Assembly (NCBI RefSeq): GCF_031178525.1
Contig: NZ_JAPSJA010000002.1
Coordinates: 1-43,048 of the forward strand
DNA length: 43,048 nt
Source: Microbacterium sp.
GTDB taxonomy: Bacteria > Actinomycetota > Actinomycetes > Actinomycetales > Microbacteriaceae
Direction of reading: 5' to 3'
Each line of letters begins with the position of its first letter. Positions within the stretch are counted from its first letter, which is position 1. Both the position numbers and the translations under genes were made by a program. Of this stretch, positions 9,912-17,816 are shown in pieces. The notes beneath the pieces were generated by a model. That model was not told the origin of the DNA. It saw nothing but the letters and a program-made list of their open reading frames with translations, and ran no database searches.

Positions 9912-11014
9912 TCGTCCTCGGGATCGAGACCAGCTGCGACGAGACCGGCATCGGGATCGTGCGCGGCCGCACGGCCGCGGGCGAGCGCAACGTGCTGCTC
10001 AGCAACACCATCGCCAGCAGCATGGACGAGCACGCCCGCTACGGCGGTGTCGTGCCGGAGGTCGCCGCACGCGCCCACCTCGAGGCGCTGCAGCCCGCGA
10101 TCGAGCGCGCGGTCGCCGAGGCCGGGATCACGCTGCAGGAGGTCGACGCCGTCGCCGTCACCAGCGGCCCGGGGCTCGCCGGCGCCCTGATGGTCGGCAT
10201 CGGGGCGGCGAAGGCGCTCGCGGTCTCGCTCGGCAAGCCGCTGTACGCCGTCAACCACCTCGTCGGCCATATCGCGGCGGACATCCTGGATGCCGACGCG
10301 CCGCCCCTCGAGTACCCCACCGTCGCGCTGCTCGTCTCGGGCGGGCACACGTCGCTGCTGCTCGTGCGCGACCTGACGGGCGATGTCGAGCTGCTCGGCG
10401 AGACCATGGACGACGCCGCAGGCGAGGCCTTCGACAAGGTCGCGCGCATCCTGGGACTGCCCTATCCGGGCGGACCCGAGATCGACCGCGCGGCGGCCGA
10501 CGGCGACCCGGATGCGATCCGCTTCCCGCGCGGACTGTCGCGCGCGAGCGACATGGCCAAGCACCGCTACGACTTCTCGTTCTCGGGGCTGAAGACCGCC
10601 GTGGCGAGGTGGATCGAGCAGCGCGAGCCGGCGGGCGAGCCCGTGCCCGTCGCGGATGTCGCGGCGTCGTTCCGCGAGGCCGTGGTGGACGTGCTCGTCA
10701 CCAAGGCGCTCGACGCCTGCGCGCAGCACGGTGTGCCGCGCCTGCTGCTCGGCGGCGGAGTGATCGCGAACCGGCGCCTGCGCGACGTGACGCTCGCCCG
10801 CGCGGAGGCCGCCGGTGTCACCGTGCGGATCCCGCCGCTGAGTCTGTGCACCGACAACGGCGCCATGATCGCCGCGCTCGCCGCGGAGCTGATCGCCGAG
10901 GGCCGCACGCCGTCGACGCTCGAGTTCGGAGCCGACTCCACCCTGCCCGTGACGCAGATCCAGGTCGCCGCCGCGTCGGAGGATGCGCTGAGCGTGCGAG
11001 GCGGGTCGAGATGA
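9908..11014 (+). CDS. tsaD: tRNA N6-adenosine threonylcarbamoyltransferase TsaD
   Basis: TsaD transfers the threonylcarbamoyl group to A37 of tRNA. The 368-aa protein starts at ATG 9908, overlapping the rimI stop. It shows [12 protein letters not shown] at the N-terminus and the iron-binding NHLVGH motif with His near 117 and 121. The ASKHA phosphate loops [12 protein letters not shown] and [11 protein letters not shown] follow, as does [15 protein letters not shown]. Length and motif order are normal for bacterial TsaD (Gcp/YgjD). Its final codons overlap the ATG of a small membrane protein at 11011, so that gene may be translationally coupled to the t6A cluster. Confidence 0.97.
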   Translation: MIVLGIETSCDETGIGIVRGRTAAGERNVLLSNTIASSMDEHARYGGVVPEVAARAHLEALQPAIERAVAEAGITLQEVDAVAVTSGPGLAGALMVGIGAAKALAVSLGKPLYAVNHLVGHIAADILDADAPPLEYPTVALLVSGGHTSLLLVRDLTGDVELLGETMDDAAGEAFDKVARILGLPYPGGPEIDRAAADGDPDAIRFPRGLSRASDMAKHRYDFSFSGLKTAVARWIEQREPAGEPVPVADVAASFREAVVDVLVTKALDACAQHGVPRLLLGGGVIANRRLRDVTLARAEAAGVTVRIPPLSLCTDNGAMIAALAAELIAEGRTPSTLEFGADSTLPVTQIQVAAASEDALSVRGGSR

Positions 11015-11382
11015 CCGATCCCGCGGTGCTGCCCCCGGCGGAGGCCCACGCCCCGGCGCGGGCGGCGCGGCCCGCGCGCGTGATCGCCCGCGACGCGGGA
11101 GCGGTGTCCGTGCCCACGCCACGGGCGCGCCGCTCGCGGGGCCGGCTCGCGACCGCGGCGCTCGGCGTCGCGATGATCGCGCTGAGTGCCTCCTGGTTCA
11201 GCGCATGGGCGCTGCCGCTCGCGGCGCTGGCGATCCTCCTCGCACTCGTCGCGCTGATCTCCCGGCGGGCGCGACGCGACCTCGCATGGTGGGCTCTGGG
11301 CCTCGGTGCCGGCGCGGTGGCCTGCAGCCTGTTCTGGGTCGCGATGGGGCTGCGTGCGGCCGCGGAGGTCGCGGCGCGCTGA
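11011..11382 (+). CDS. Hypothetical small membrane protein
   Basis: I do not recognise this 123-aa protein as a named family. The first 45 residues are rich in Ala, Pro and Arg and probably cytoplasmic and disordered. Hydrophobic segments then lie at about 47-82 (probably two helices, [20 protein letters not shown] then [14 protein letters not shown]) and at about 92-112 ([20 protein letters not shown]), separated by the basic SRRARRDL loop. The ATG at 11011 overlaps the last codon and stop of tsaD (ATGA), so it belongs to the tsaB-rimI-tsaD transcript. It converges on a methyltransferase gene 21 nt away. The function is unknown. Confidence 0.7.
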   Translation: MTDPAVLPPAEAHAPARAARPARVIARDAGAVSVPTPRARRSRGRLATAALGVAMIALSASWFSAWALPLAALAILLALVALISRRARRDLAWWALGLGAGAVACSLFWVAMGLRAAAEVAAR

Positions 11383-11403
11383 CAGCGCACCGCGCCGGCG
11401 GCT

Positions 11404-12633
11404 TCACGCCCGCGGGACGCGGTCGGCGAGGACCGCCAGGCGCTTGCCGTTCGCGCGGGTGAGCAGCAGGGTCGCGGACTCGGGCCCCTTGAGCGCGAGC
11501 CGTCTGCGGAGCGCAGCCGGATCGACGTCGACGCCGCGCTTCTTGATCTCGAGCGTGCCGATGCCGCGGGCGCGCAGCGCCTTCGCCAGCGGCTTCGGGT
11601 CGGCGGGGAGCACCTCGCGCACGCGGAACGACGACACGAACGGGCTCGTCGTCGCGGCGTCGCCGGTCAGGTAGGCGATTCCCCGGGCGATCGGGCCCGC
11701 GTCGAGCGCGCGCGCCACGTCGCCGATCAACCGGGCGCGGATGACCGCACCCTCCGGCTCGTGTACGAACGCCCCCAGCGCGCGCTCCGGTTCGTCGGCG
11801 GTGTCGGCGGGCGCCGTGAGCTCGTGGGCCGCGTCGCCACGCAGCACGAGGGCGGAGCGCCCCACGTCCGGCCGCGCGAGCGATCCCGTCCAGACCACGA
11901 GCTCCAGGGTCGAGCCGTCCACGCTGATCCACTGGGTCTCGACCTGCCGACTGCTTCCGGCGTCGCCGATGGGCAGAGCCTCGCGGTCGTGACCGGGGCC
12001 GAGCTTGATGCCCGCGGGCATGCGGGCGGCCAGGTCGAACACCCAGTCGAGCGGCGGAGAGTAATCGGATGCCGCCACACGCGCGGTCTCGCGATGTCCG
12101 GCCGTGCGGCGGGCGGGGTCGAGCCAGACGGCGTCGACGTCGTCGAGAGCGACCTCCTGCGCCTGCCCCGCGCGCACCTCCACGGCCGGGCCGTCCGGCG
12201 AGCGGAAAGGGGCGAGGTTGTAAGCCGCGAGCGTGGCGGTCACCGGGTCCGCATCGACCGCGAGCACGCCGAGGCCGACCGCCGCGAAGGCGAGAGAGTC
12301 GCCGCCGATGCCGCACCCGAGATCCGCGACCCGGCCGATCCCGGCCGTCCGCATCCGGTGCGCGTGGTGGGCGGAGACGCTCATCCGCGTCGCCTGCTCG
12401 AGGCCCGCGCGCGTGAACAGCATGCGCGAGGCGAACTCGCCGAACTTCGGCACGGCGCGCGCGCGGAGGCTCGCCTGTCCGACGGCGGCCGACACGAGCT
12501 CGGGGGAGTGCCCCGCCGCACGCAGGCGCGAAACGGTGCGCGCCACATCGGCCGTCGACGCGACGGCGCCCAGCGACTCGAGCAGCTCGAGCCCCTCGCG
12601 GGTGAGCAGCGCGTCGAGCTCGGCCGAATCCAT
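11404..12633 (-). CDS. Class I SAM-dependent methyltransferase, THUMP-like domain
   Basis: This 409-aa protein is probably an RNA-type methyltransferase of the actinobacterial THUMP-like group. An N-terminal helical region of about 100 residues precedes the Rossmann motif I VADLGCGIGGDSLAF (near 103-115). AVDADP follows as the acidic residue of motif II, then AVWLDPARR near 169-176 as the catalytic-region motif. The C-terminal 60 residues, from PLAKALRARGIGTLEIKKRGVDVDPAALRRRL, match the THUMP-like domain often found in this family. The substrate is not known. The ATG at 12633 has a TACGCT -10 box 6 nt upstream, which suggests a leaderless mRNA. It is divergent from groES. Confidence 0.82.
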   Translation of the reverse strand: MDSAELDALLTREGLELLESLGAVASTADVARTVSRLRAAGHSPELVSAAVGQASLRARAVPKFGEFASRMLFTRAGLEQATRMSVSAHHAHRMRTAGIGRVADLGCGIGGDSLAFAAVGLGVLAVDADPVTATLAAYNLAPFRSPDGPAVEVRAGQAQEVALDDVDAVWLDPARRTAGHRETARVAASDYSPPLDWVFDLAARMPAGIKLGPGHDREALPIGDAGSSRQVETQWISVDGSTLELVVWTGSLARPDVGRSALVLRGDAAHELTAPADTADEPERALGAFVHEPEGAVIRARLIGDVARALDAGPIARGIAYLTGDAATTSPFVSSFRVREVLPADPKPLAKALRARGIGTLEIKKRGVDVDPAALRRRLALKGPESATLLLTRANGKRLAVLADRVPRA

Positions 12634-12639
12634 CCGACA

Positions 12640-12645
12640 AGCGTA
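12640..12645 (-). promoter_or_regulatory. -10 box of leaderless methyltransferase gene
   Basis: On the minus strand TACGCT ends 6 nt before the ATG at 12633. It lies 13 bp from the first CIRCE element, so HrcA binding there could also affect this gene. Confidence 0.55.
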
Positions 12646-12657
12646 CGTGTCGAACTA

Positions 12658-12684
12658 TTGGCACTCGCGTTGCATGAGTGCCAG
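12658..12684 (+). promoter_or_regulatory. CIRCE operator 1 (HrcA site)
   Basis: TTGGCACTC-N9-GAGTGCCAG matches the CIRCE consensus TTAGCACTC-N9-GAGTGCTAA at 8 of 9 left-arm and 7 of 9 right-arm positions. The putative -35 of groES (TTGCAT, 12670-12675) lies in its central spacer. Confidence 0.9.
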
Positions 12685-12699
12685 AGAGCCTCCTACACT
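12670..12699 (+). promoter_or_regulatory. groES promoter (-35 TTGCAT, -10 TACACT)
   Basis: TTGCAT at 12670-12675 and TACACT at 12694-12699 are 18 nt apart. The first CIRCE covers the -35 and the second begins just after the -10, so HrcA would block both polymerase contact and the start region. Confidence 0.65.
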
Positions 12700-12703
12700 G
12701 CTG

Positions 12704-12730
12704 TTAGCACTCTCCGGGTGAGAGTGCGAA
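12704..12730 (+). promoter_or_regulatory. CIRCE operator 2 (HrcA site)
   Basis: TTAGCACTC-N9-GAGTGCGAA matches the CIRCE left arm perfectly and the right arm at 7 of 9 positions. It covers the expected groES transcription start. Confidence 0.93.
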
Positions 12731-12770
12731 GAGTCTTCCCGTACGAAGCACACGAAAGAAGAGGTACACC

Positions 12771-13067
12771 GTGTCGGTTTCCATCAAGCCGCTCGAGGAC
12801 CGCATCGTCATCAAGCAGGTCGAGGCCGAGCAGACCACCGCGAGTGGTCTCGTCATCCCCGACACCGCGAAGGAGAAGCCCCAGGAGGGCGAGGTCGTCG
12901 CGGTGGGCCCGGGTCGCATCGACGACAACGGCAACCGCGTTCCGCTCGACGTGGCCGTCGGCGACCGCGTGCTCTACAGCAAGTACGGCGGCACCGAGGT
13001 GAAGTTCGGCGCCGACGAGTTCCTCGTGCTCTCGGCGCGCGACGTGCTCGCCGTCGTGGTGCGCTGA
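12771..13067 (+). CDS. groES: Co-chaperonin GroES
   Basis: GroES is the 10-kDa heptameric lid of the GroEL folding chamber. The 98-aa product is full length. It has [16 protein letters not shown] at the N-terminus, the mobile loop [17 protein letters not shown] that docks on Gro[11 protein letters not shown], and the final [30 protein letters not shown]. It starts at GTG 12771. Two CIRCE elements upstream indicate repression by HrcA. A clear terminator follows at 13084-13113 and no groEL is present in this neighbourhood, so GroES is made from a single-gene transcript and its partner is encoded elsewhere, as in many actinobacteria. Confidence 0.98.
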   Translation: MSVSIKPLEDRIVIKQVEAEQTTASGLVIPDTAKEKPQEGEVVAVGPGRIDDNGNRVPLDVAVGDRVLYSKYGGTEVKFGADEFLVLSARDVLAVVVR

Positions 13068-13083
13068 CGCGCTGCACTTCTCG

Positions 13084-13113
13084 AAAGGCCCGGATCCTCG
13101 GATCCGGGCCTTT
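13084..13113 (+). terminator. groES rho-independent terminator
   Basis: A perfect 13-bp stem, AAAGGCCCGGATC paired with GATCCGGGCCTTT, has a 4-nt loop and an A-rich/T-rich base, and begins 16 nt after the groES stop. It closes the groES unit. Confidence 0.9.
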
Positions 13114-13181
13114 CCGCATGCATGGCAGGAAACCCGCGATGGATGGCAGGTCACCGGGGCTGCGGGCGCTCGGCGCGGGCG

Positions 13182-13187
13182 TAGGCT
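13182..13187 (+). promoter_or_regulatory. -10 box of leaderless rarD-like gene
   Basis: TAGGCT ends 6 nt before the GTG at 13194, which supports that start. Confidence 0.6.
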
Positions 13188-13193
13188 GACTCG

Positions 13194-14138
13194 GTGACCC
13201 AGGCTCCCCCCATCCGCCCCGCCCAGGGAGAGGGCGCAGGAACCCTCTACGCGCTCGGCGCGTTCGTCCTGTGGGGCATCCTTCCGCTGTACTTCGTCGC
13301 GCTCGCCCCGACCGGGTCGTGGGAGGTCGTCGCGTGGCGCGTCGTGCTGTCGCTCGTGTTCTGCGCGATCCTGCTCACCGTGACACGCGGCTGGGGCCGG
13401 ATGATCGCCATCCTGCGTCGCCCGCGTCTCGCCCTCCTGATGGGTCTGGCGGGCGTGCTCATCTACGGAAACTGGCAGGTCTTCGTCATCGCGGCGCAGA
13501 GCGACCAGGTGCTGGAGGCGAGCCTCGGCTACTTCATCAACCCGATCACGACCGTGCTGCTCGCCGTGCTCGTGCTGCACGAGCGGCTGCGCGTCCTGCA
13601 GTGGGTGGCGATCGGCGTCGCCGCCGTGGCCGTGATCGTGATCATCGTCGCGTACGGCGCCGTGCCCTGGTATGCGCTCATGCTGACGGCGACCTTCGGC
13701 GTCTACGGCCTCGTGAAGAAGCAGGTCGGCGGCACGGTCGACGCGACGAGCGGCCTCGCGCTCGAGACGCTGTGGCTCACGCCGCTTGCGATCGTGCAGC
13801 TGGCGATCGTCGGCGCGACGACCGGCATCACGCTCGGCACCGCCGGCCCGTTGCACACGATCCTGCTGCTCTCGGCGGGCGCGGTGACCGCGGTGCCGCT
13901 GCTGCTGTTCGCCGCCGGATCGAGCCGCGTGCCGCTCGCGACCATGGGCATGCTGCAGTTCGCCGGCCCCATCCTGCAGTTCATCGTGGGCGTCGCGATC
14001 CTGCACGAGCCGATGCCGGCCTCCCGGTGGATCGGGTTCGGCATCGTGTGGATCGCGTGCATCCTGTTCACCGTCGATCAGGTGCGCCACACGCGCCGAT
14101 CGCGCGTCGCGCCCGTGCCGGTGAGCGTCGGGGTCTGA
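13194..14138 (+). CDS. rarD: EamA-family transporter, RarD type
   Basis: This 314-aa protein belongs to the drug/metabolite transporter superfamily. The N-terminal run GTLYALGAFVLWGILPLYF and the WEVVAWRVVLSLVFC helix are typical of RarD. About ten hydrophobic segments fill the protein in two EamA repeats, and the middle conserved stretch GYFINPITTVLLAVLVLHERL is the best RarD signature. The C-terminus is a short basic tail after the last helix. RarD proteins were named for a predicted chloramphenicol-sensitive phenotype, but the transported substrate is not established. The gene lies alone between the groES terminator and the ABC binding-protein gene and starts at GTG 13194 behind a leaderless-type promoter. 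Confidence 0.88.
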   Translation: MTQAPPIRPAQGEGAGTLYALGAFVLWGILPLYFVALAPTGSWEVVAWRVVLSLVFCAILLTVTRGWGRMIAILRRPRLALLMGLAGVLIYGNWQVFVIAAQSDQVLEASLGYFINPITTVLLAVLVLHERLRVLQWVAIGVAAVAVIVIIVAYGAVPWYALMLTATFGVYGLVKKQVGGTVDATSGLALETLWLTPLAIVQLAIVGATTGITLGTAGPLHTILLLSAGAVTAVPLLLFAAGSSRVPLATMGMLQFAGPILQFIVGVAILHEPMPASRWIGFGIVWIACILFTVDQVRHTRRSRVAPVPVSVGV

Positions 14139-14274
14139 CTCACGGGAACCGGATCGCGCAGGCGCAGAACGCGTCGTGCGGATCGCGCGGCCTCGGAGGC
14201 GCGCCGGCGCGAAGAACCCTCGCCGGATCGTGCCTGGGAAGTCAGGTTGCGATGCAGGATGCCCAGACCGGTAA

Positions 14275-14292
14275 CGATTCGATCGCGAATCG
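14275..14292. promoter_or_regulatory. Inverted repeat, possible operator
   Basis: CGATTCG and CGAATCG are exact 7-bp arms around ATCG, about 55-72 bp before the candidate -10 of the ABC binding-protein gene. A regulator of amino-acid uptake could bind here, but none is identified. Confidence 0.35.
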
Positions 14293-14418
14293 CCGCGCAG
14301 TCTGCTCAGAAGGGCATAGGAAAACACGGCCGAAACAAATCCCGAGTAGATTTCCGTCCATTACCCGCGGCCGTCGTCGCTCTCCCTGGGGGCGTCGGCA
14401 ACCAGTCCCCCAACGCGG

Positions 14419-14434
14419 GTCCTGATGAAAGGAC
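14419..14434 (+). promoter_or_regulatory. Ribosome binding site within small hairpin
   Basis: GTCCT can pair with AGGAC, and the Shine-Dalgarno AAGGA (14429-14433) lies in the right arm and its base, 10 nt before the ATG at 14444. The 5-bp stem is weak, so any effect on translation is speculative. Confidence 0.35.
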
Positions 14435-14443
14435 GGAACCACG

Positions 14444-15769
14444 ATGGTTCGATCCCGGAAGCTGATCGGCGCCCTGGCCCTCACAGGCGTCGCAGCTCTG
14501 ACCCTTGCCGGCTGTGCGGCCGGCGGCGGTGGCGCGAACTCCGCCGCTCCGAGCGAGGAGCCTGAAGAGTCGCAGGCGGCCGCCGGCCCCACCTGTGAGC
14601 CCGCCACCGAGCCCGTCGGCGAGGTCGGCGGCGAGCTCTCGCTGAAGATCGGCACGGCGCTGCCCGTGACCGGCACGCTCGCCTTCCTCGGCCCGCCCGA
14701 GATCCAGGGCGTCAACTACGCCATGTCGCTCATCAACGAGTACACCGAGACCTCGGGCCTCACGGTCGAGGTCGTGCACGGCGACTCGGGTGACACCGAC
14801 AACAAGGCGTACGAGACCGAGATCCCGCGTCTGCTGAGCGAGGACGTGTCGGCGATCGTCGGTGCGGCCTCGTCGGGCACGTCGCTGCAGTTCATCGACC
14901 AGGTGGTCGGCGCCGGCGTGATCCAGTTCTCGCCCGCCAACACGTCCGACGCGTTCACGACGTACGACGACAACTGCCTCTACTTCCGCACGGCTCCGTC
15001 GGATGTGCTGCAGGGTGCCGTGCACGGCAACTTCCTCGCCTCGGAGGGCTACCAGACCCTCGGCCTCATCGTGCTGAACGACGCGTACGGCACGGGCCTG
15101 GCGAAGTACATCACCGAGGCGTTCGAGGGTGCCGGCGGCGAGGTCGTCGCCGACCCGACGTTCAACACCGGTGACACGTCGTTCGACGCGCAGATCTCCG
15201 AGGTGCTGGCTCAGGACCCCGAGGCCATCACGGTGATCAGCTTCGACGAGGCGGAGACGCTGCTGCCGTCGCTGATCGAGCAGGGCTTCGCCGCTGAGGA
15301 CCTGTTCCTGGTCGACGGCAACATGTCCGCCTACACGGACTTCCCGGAGGGCCTGCTCGAGGGCGCCCGCGGCACGTACCCCGGCCCCACGCCGGAGGAT
15401 GTGCAGGAGTTCGTGGACGGCCTGGACGCCTACGTCGCCGAGGCCGGCGTCGACGCGCTGAAGGACTACACGTACGCGCCCGAGTCGTTCGACGCCGTGA
15501 ACCTGCTCGCGCTCGCCGCGTTGGCCAGCGGCTCGACCGACCCCGAGGCGATCTCGGGCAAGCTGCAGGAGGTCTCCGGCGGCATCGAGGGCGGCACGAA
15601 GTGCACGACGTTCGCGGAGTGCGCCGACATCATCCTCGAGGGCGGCCAGGCCGACTACGACGGCGTCTCGAGCCCGATCACGTTCGATGAGGTCGGCGAC
15701 CCGACGGAGGGCATGATCAACGTCTACGAGTACGGCCCCGACAACACCTACGCGCCGTACGAGGGCTGA
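14444..15769 (+). CDS. ABC transporter substrate-binding lipoprotein, LivJ-like
   Basis: This 441-aa protein is a type I periplasmic-binding-fold receptor for a branched-chain amino acid or related ABC importer. It has a basic N-terminus, a hydrophobic stretch and the lipobox LAGC with Cys24 for lipid anchoring, followed by a Gly/Ala/Ser/Glu-rich linker. The mature part starts LKIGTALPVTGTLAFLGPPEIQGVNYAM, a classic Peripla_BP_6 opening. It continues with IVGAASSGTSLQFIDQV, FRTAPSDVLQGAV and LGLIVLNDAYGTG. It faces the livF-livG-livM-livH operon tail to tail and is very probably its receptor, transcribed separately. A terminator follows at 15787-15821. The true ligand cannot be read from sequence. 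Confidence 0.92.
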   Translation: MVRSRKLIGALALTGVAALTLAGCAAGGGGANSAAPSEEPEESQAAAGPTCEPATEPVGEVGGELSLKIGTALPVTGTLAFLGPPEIQGVNYAMSLINEYTETSGLTVEVVHGDSGDTDNKAYETEIPRLLSEDVSAIVGAASSGTSLQFIDQVVGAGVIQFSPANTSDAFTTYDDNCLYFRTAPSDVLQGAVHGNFLASEGYQTLGLIVLNDAYGTGLAKYITEAFEGAGGEVVADPTFNTGDTSFDAQISEVLAQDPEAITVISFDEAETLLPSLIEQGFAAEDLFLVDGNMSAYTDFPEGLLEGARGTYPGPTPEDVQEFVDGLDAYVAEAGVDALKDYTYAPESFDAVNLLALAALASGSTDPEAISGKLQEVSGGIEGGTKCTTFAECADIILEGGQADYDGVSSPITFDEVGDPTEGMINVYEYGPDNTYAPYEG

Positions 15770-15786
15770 TCCCTCCCGGTGCACCG

Positions 15787-15821
15787 AAGCGCCCCGTCTC
15801 CCTCGGGAGGCGGGGCGCTTT
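15787..15821. terminator. Terminator after binding-protein gene
   Basis: AAGCGCCCCG pairs with CGGGGCGCTT around an inner TCTCC/GGAG part and CTCG loop, and the hairpin runs into TTT. It lies 17 nt after the stop at 15769. The near-symmetrical arms would also allow it to act on leftward transcription. Confidence 0.85.
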
Positions 15822-15961
15822 CATGTCCACGGCCCGGGGCGCCGGTTGTCCGCGAGGCGCTGCCGGTCGACGTGATAGTTCCCATCGATCCGGATGACCA
15901 GGCGCTCGCCGTTGCCGGCTTCTCGGGGGCGGATCCGCTTCTCGCCCGGAGAACGCGACAT
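15821..15961 (-). CDS. Possible 46-aa small ORF
   Basis: This is a doubtful small gene between two terminators. An ATG at 15961 directly preceded by CAGGAG opens 46 codons rich in Arg, Asp and Asn, containing VIRIDGNYHVDRQRLADN. The residue mix looks more protein-like than the average shadow frame, and the stop coincides with the edge of the 15787-15821 hairpin, which could end its transcript. Against it, the ribosome binding site abuts the start codon, no -10 box stands out, and I do not recognise the family. Confidence 0.27.
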   Translation of the reverse strand: MSRSPGEKRIRPREAGNGERLVIRIDGNYHVDRQRLADNRRPGPWT

Positions 15962-16000
15962 CTCCTGAGAACCCGGCGCGAGCAGTGGTGCCCGGACACG

Positions 16001-16032
16001 CGGAAGCCCCGGTCCGCGGACCGGGGCTTCCG
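16001..16032 (-). terminator. Terminator of livHMGF operon
   Basis: Perfectly complementary 15-nt arms (CGGAAGCCCCGGTCC and its reverse complement) are separated by 2 nt. A real loop would open the inner pairs. It begins 7 nt beyond the livF stop on the minus strand and has no T-tract. Confidence 0.75.
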
Positions 16033-16038
16033 GAGGGG

Positions 16039-16809
16039 TTACGCGCCGAGCGTGCCGAGGTAGAGCTCGGTGACCTTGGGGTCGTTCAGCAGCTCGCGAC
16101 CCGTGCCCGTGTAGGCGTCGCGGCCCTGGTCGAGCACATAGCCGCGGTCGCAGATCTGCAGGCAGCGGCGGGCGTTTTGCTCCACCATGATGCACGTCAC
16201 GCCCGCCTTGTTGATTTCCGAGACGCGCAGGAAGGCCTCGTCCTGTCGCACGGGGGACAGACCGGCCGAGGGCTCGTCGAGCAGCAGCACCTTCGGATCC
16301 ATCATGAGCGCGCGGCCCATGGCCACCATCTGCCGCTCACCGCCCGACAGGCCGCCGGCGCGCTTCTTCAGGCCGCCGCCCTTGGCGAGGTCGGGGAAGA
16401 TGCCCATCACGAAGTCGACCCGCTCGGCGAACAGGCGCGGCTTCTGGTACGTGCCCATCTGCAGGTTCTCCTCGATCGTGAGCGAGGGGAACACGTTGTT
16501 CGTCTGCGGGATGAACCCGACGCCCTTGGCGACGAGCTTGTCCGCCTTGAGGCCCGTGATGTCCTCGCCGCCGAGCGTGATGCTCCCGCCGCGGACCTTC
16601 ACCTGCCCGAAGATCGCCTTCAGCAGCGTCGACTTGCCGGCGCCGTTCGGGCCGATGATGCCGATCAGCTCGCCCTGGTGGGCCGTCAGCGAGCAGCCGT
16701 TCAGGATGTTGATGCCGGGCAGGTAGCCGGCGTGCACGTCGTCGACGAACACGACGGGGGTGTCGGCGGTCGTGGCGCCCCGCGGTGCGGCGGCGGTCTG
16801 CTCGCTCAC
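16039..16809 (-). CDS. livF: Branched-chain amino acid-type ABC transporter ATP-binding protein LivF
   Basis: LivF is one of the two ATPases that drive the permease pair LivH-LivM. The 256-aa protein starts at GTG 16809, overlapping the livG stop in a GTGA. It has a 17-residue leader, VFVDDVHAGYLPGINILNGC, Walker A GPNGAGKSTLLKAIFG, the Q-loop region GFIPQTNNVFPSLTIEENL, the signature LSGGERQMVAMGRALM and Walker B KVLLLDEPSAGLSP. VEQNAR carries the segment after the D-loop where LivF proteins conserve EQN. It is the last gene of the operon and is followed by a strong hairpin at 16001-16032. Confidence 0.95.
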   Translation of the reverse strand: MSEQTAAAPRGATTADTPVVFVDDVHAGYLPGINILNGCSLTAHQGELIGIIGPNGAGKSTLLKAIFGQVKVRGGSITLGGEDITGLKADKLVAKGVGFIPQTNNVFPSLTIEENLQMGTYQKPRLFAERVDFVMGIFPDLAKGGGLKKRAGGLSGGERQMVAMGRALMMDPKVLLLDEPSAGLSPVRQDEAFLRVSEINKAGVTCIMVEQNARRCLQICDRGYVLDQGRDAYTGTGRELLNDPKVTELYLGTLGA

Positions 16810-17816
16810 TTGGTGTCCTCCTTGTCGAGCTCGGCGGAGGCCTCCGACTCGAGCGCCGTGACGTCGACCGCGGCCGAGGCCGCCGCGTCGGTCGTGGGGT
16901 CGGCGTGGATGACCGGGATGCGCCCGGTCACGACGCCGAGGTCGAGCTCCTGGTGCGCACCGAGGTAGGCGTCGATCACCGCGGGGTTCTTCATGACCTC
17001 GTCGGGTGCGCCTTCGGCGACGACCTTGCCCTCCGCCATCACGACGACCCAGTCGGCAATGTGGCGCACCATGTGCATGTCGTGCTCGACGAACAGCACG
17101 GTCATGCCCTCGTCCTTCAGGTCCAGGATGTGGTCGAGCAGCGACTGCGTCAGGGCCGGGTTCACACCCGCCATCGGCTCGTCCAGCATGACCAGGTTCG
17201 GGCTGGTCATGAGGGCCCGCGCCATCTCGAGCAGCTTCTTCTGGCCGCCCGAGAGGCCCGCCGCGAGGTCGTCCCGCTTCGCGTCGAGCTTGAACTTCAC
17301 GAGCAGCTCGTCCGCGCGGTCCTCGATCTCGCGATCCTGCGAGCGCCACAGGGCGGGGATCAGGCTGTGCCAGAACCGCTCACCGCGCTGACCCGTCTGG
17401 CCGAGCTTCATGTTGTCCATGACGCTCAGGCGGCCGAGGGCCTTGGTGAGCTGGAACGTGCGCACCAGGCCCATGCGGGCGACCTTGTGCGCCGGCACCC
17501 GCGCAAGGTCCTTGCCGTCGTACGACCACGTGCCCGTGTTGGGCTTGTCGAAGCCCGTCAGCAGGTTGAACAGCGTGGTCTTGCCGGCGCCGTTCGGTCC
17601 GATCAGGGCCGTGATCGCGTTGCGCGGGATCTCGAGGTGCTCGACGTCGACGGCCGTGAGGCCGCCGAACGTGCGGGTCACGTTGTCGGCGACGATGATC
17701 GGATCGACCTTCGACACGCCGGGCCGGGCGTCGCCGACGTGCAGCCCCGTGGTCTTGGGGCGCTGCACGGGCGCCGTCATCGGGTTCGGGTTCTGGGACG
17801 TGCTGTCAGCGGACAA
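16806..17816 (-). CDS. livG: Branched-chain amino acid-type ABC transporter ATP-binding protein LivG
   Basis: LivG is the second ATPase of the importer. Walker A GPNGAGKTTLFNLLTG, the RTFQLTKALGRLSVMDNM region, signature LSGGQKKLLEMARALM, Walker B NLVMLDEPMAGVNP and the FVEHDMHMV switch histidine are all present. At 336 aa it is about 80 residues longer than typical LivG, with a 40-residue N-terminal leader and an acidic, Ala-rich tail of about 50 residues after the core. The start is unusual. TTG 17816 overlaps livM by 11 nt and has AAGGAG 7 nt upstream, which I prefer; ATG 17780 would give a 12-residue shorter protein. Confidence 0.93.
   Translation of the reverse strand: MSADSTSQNPNPMTAPVQRPKTTGLHVGDARPGVSKVDPIIVADNVTRTFGGLTAVDVEHLEIPRNAITALIGPNGAGKTTLFNLLTGFDKPNTGTWSYDGKDLARVPAHKVARMGLVRTFQLTKALGRLSVMDNMKLGQTGQRGERFWHSLIPALWRSQDREIEDRADELLVKFKLDAKRDDLAAGLSGGQKKLLEMARALMTSPNLVMLDEPMAGVNPALTQSLLDHILDLKDEGMTVLFVEHDMHMVRHIADWVVVMAEGKVVAEGAPDEVMKNPAVIDAYLGAHQELDLGVVTGRIPVIHADPTTDAAASAAVDVTALESEASAELDKEDTK

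Larger units (their letters stand above)
14139..14443. other. 305-bp intergenic region upstream of binding-protein gene
   Basis: No gene is visible. It contains an imperfect palindrome at 14275-14292 (CGATTCG-ATCG-CGAATCG), and an AT-rich patch with TAGATT at 14347-14352 as the best -10 candidate, without a good -35. A roughly 85-nt leader then ends in a small hairpin, GTCCT-N6-AGGAC (14419-14434), that includes the ribosome binding site of the next gene. I could not match the leader to a riboswitch class that I know. Confidence 0.5.

Noticed and set aside
13127..13149. ATGGCAGG direct repeat between groES terminator and rarD
   Set aside because: Two 8-bp copies in a GC-rich gap are too short to support a function.
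14419..14434. CTGATGA-like hammerhead ribozyme core or SAM-type riboswitch in the leader of the binding-protein gene
   Set aside because: CCTGATGAAAGG lacks the stem II and partner strands of a hammerhead, and the nearby GGCAACC alone does not make a SAM aptamer; no P1-P4 pairing could be drawn.
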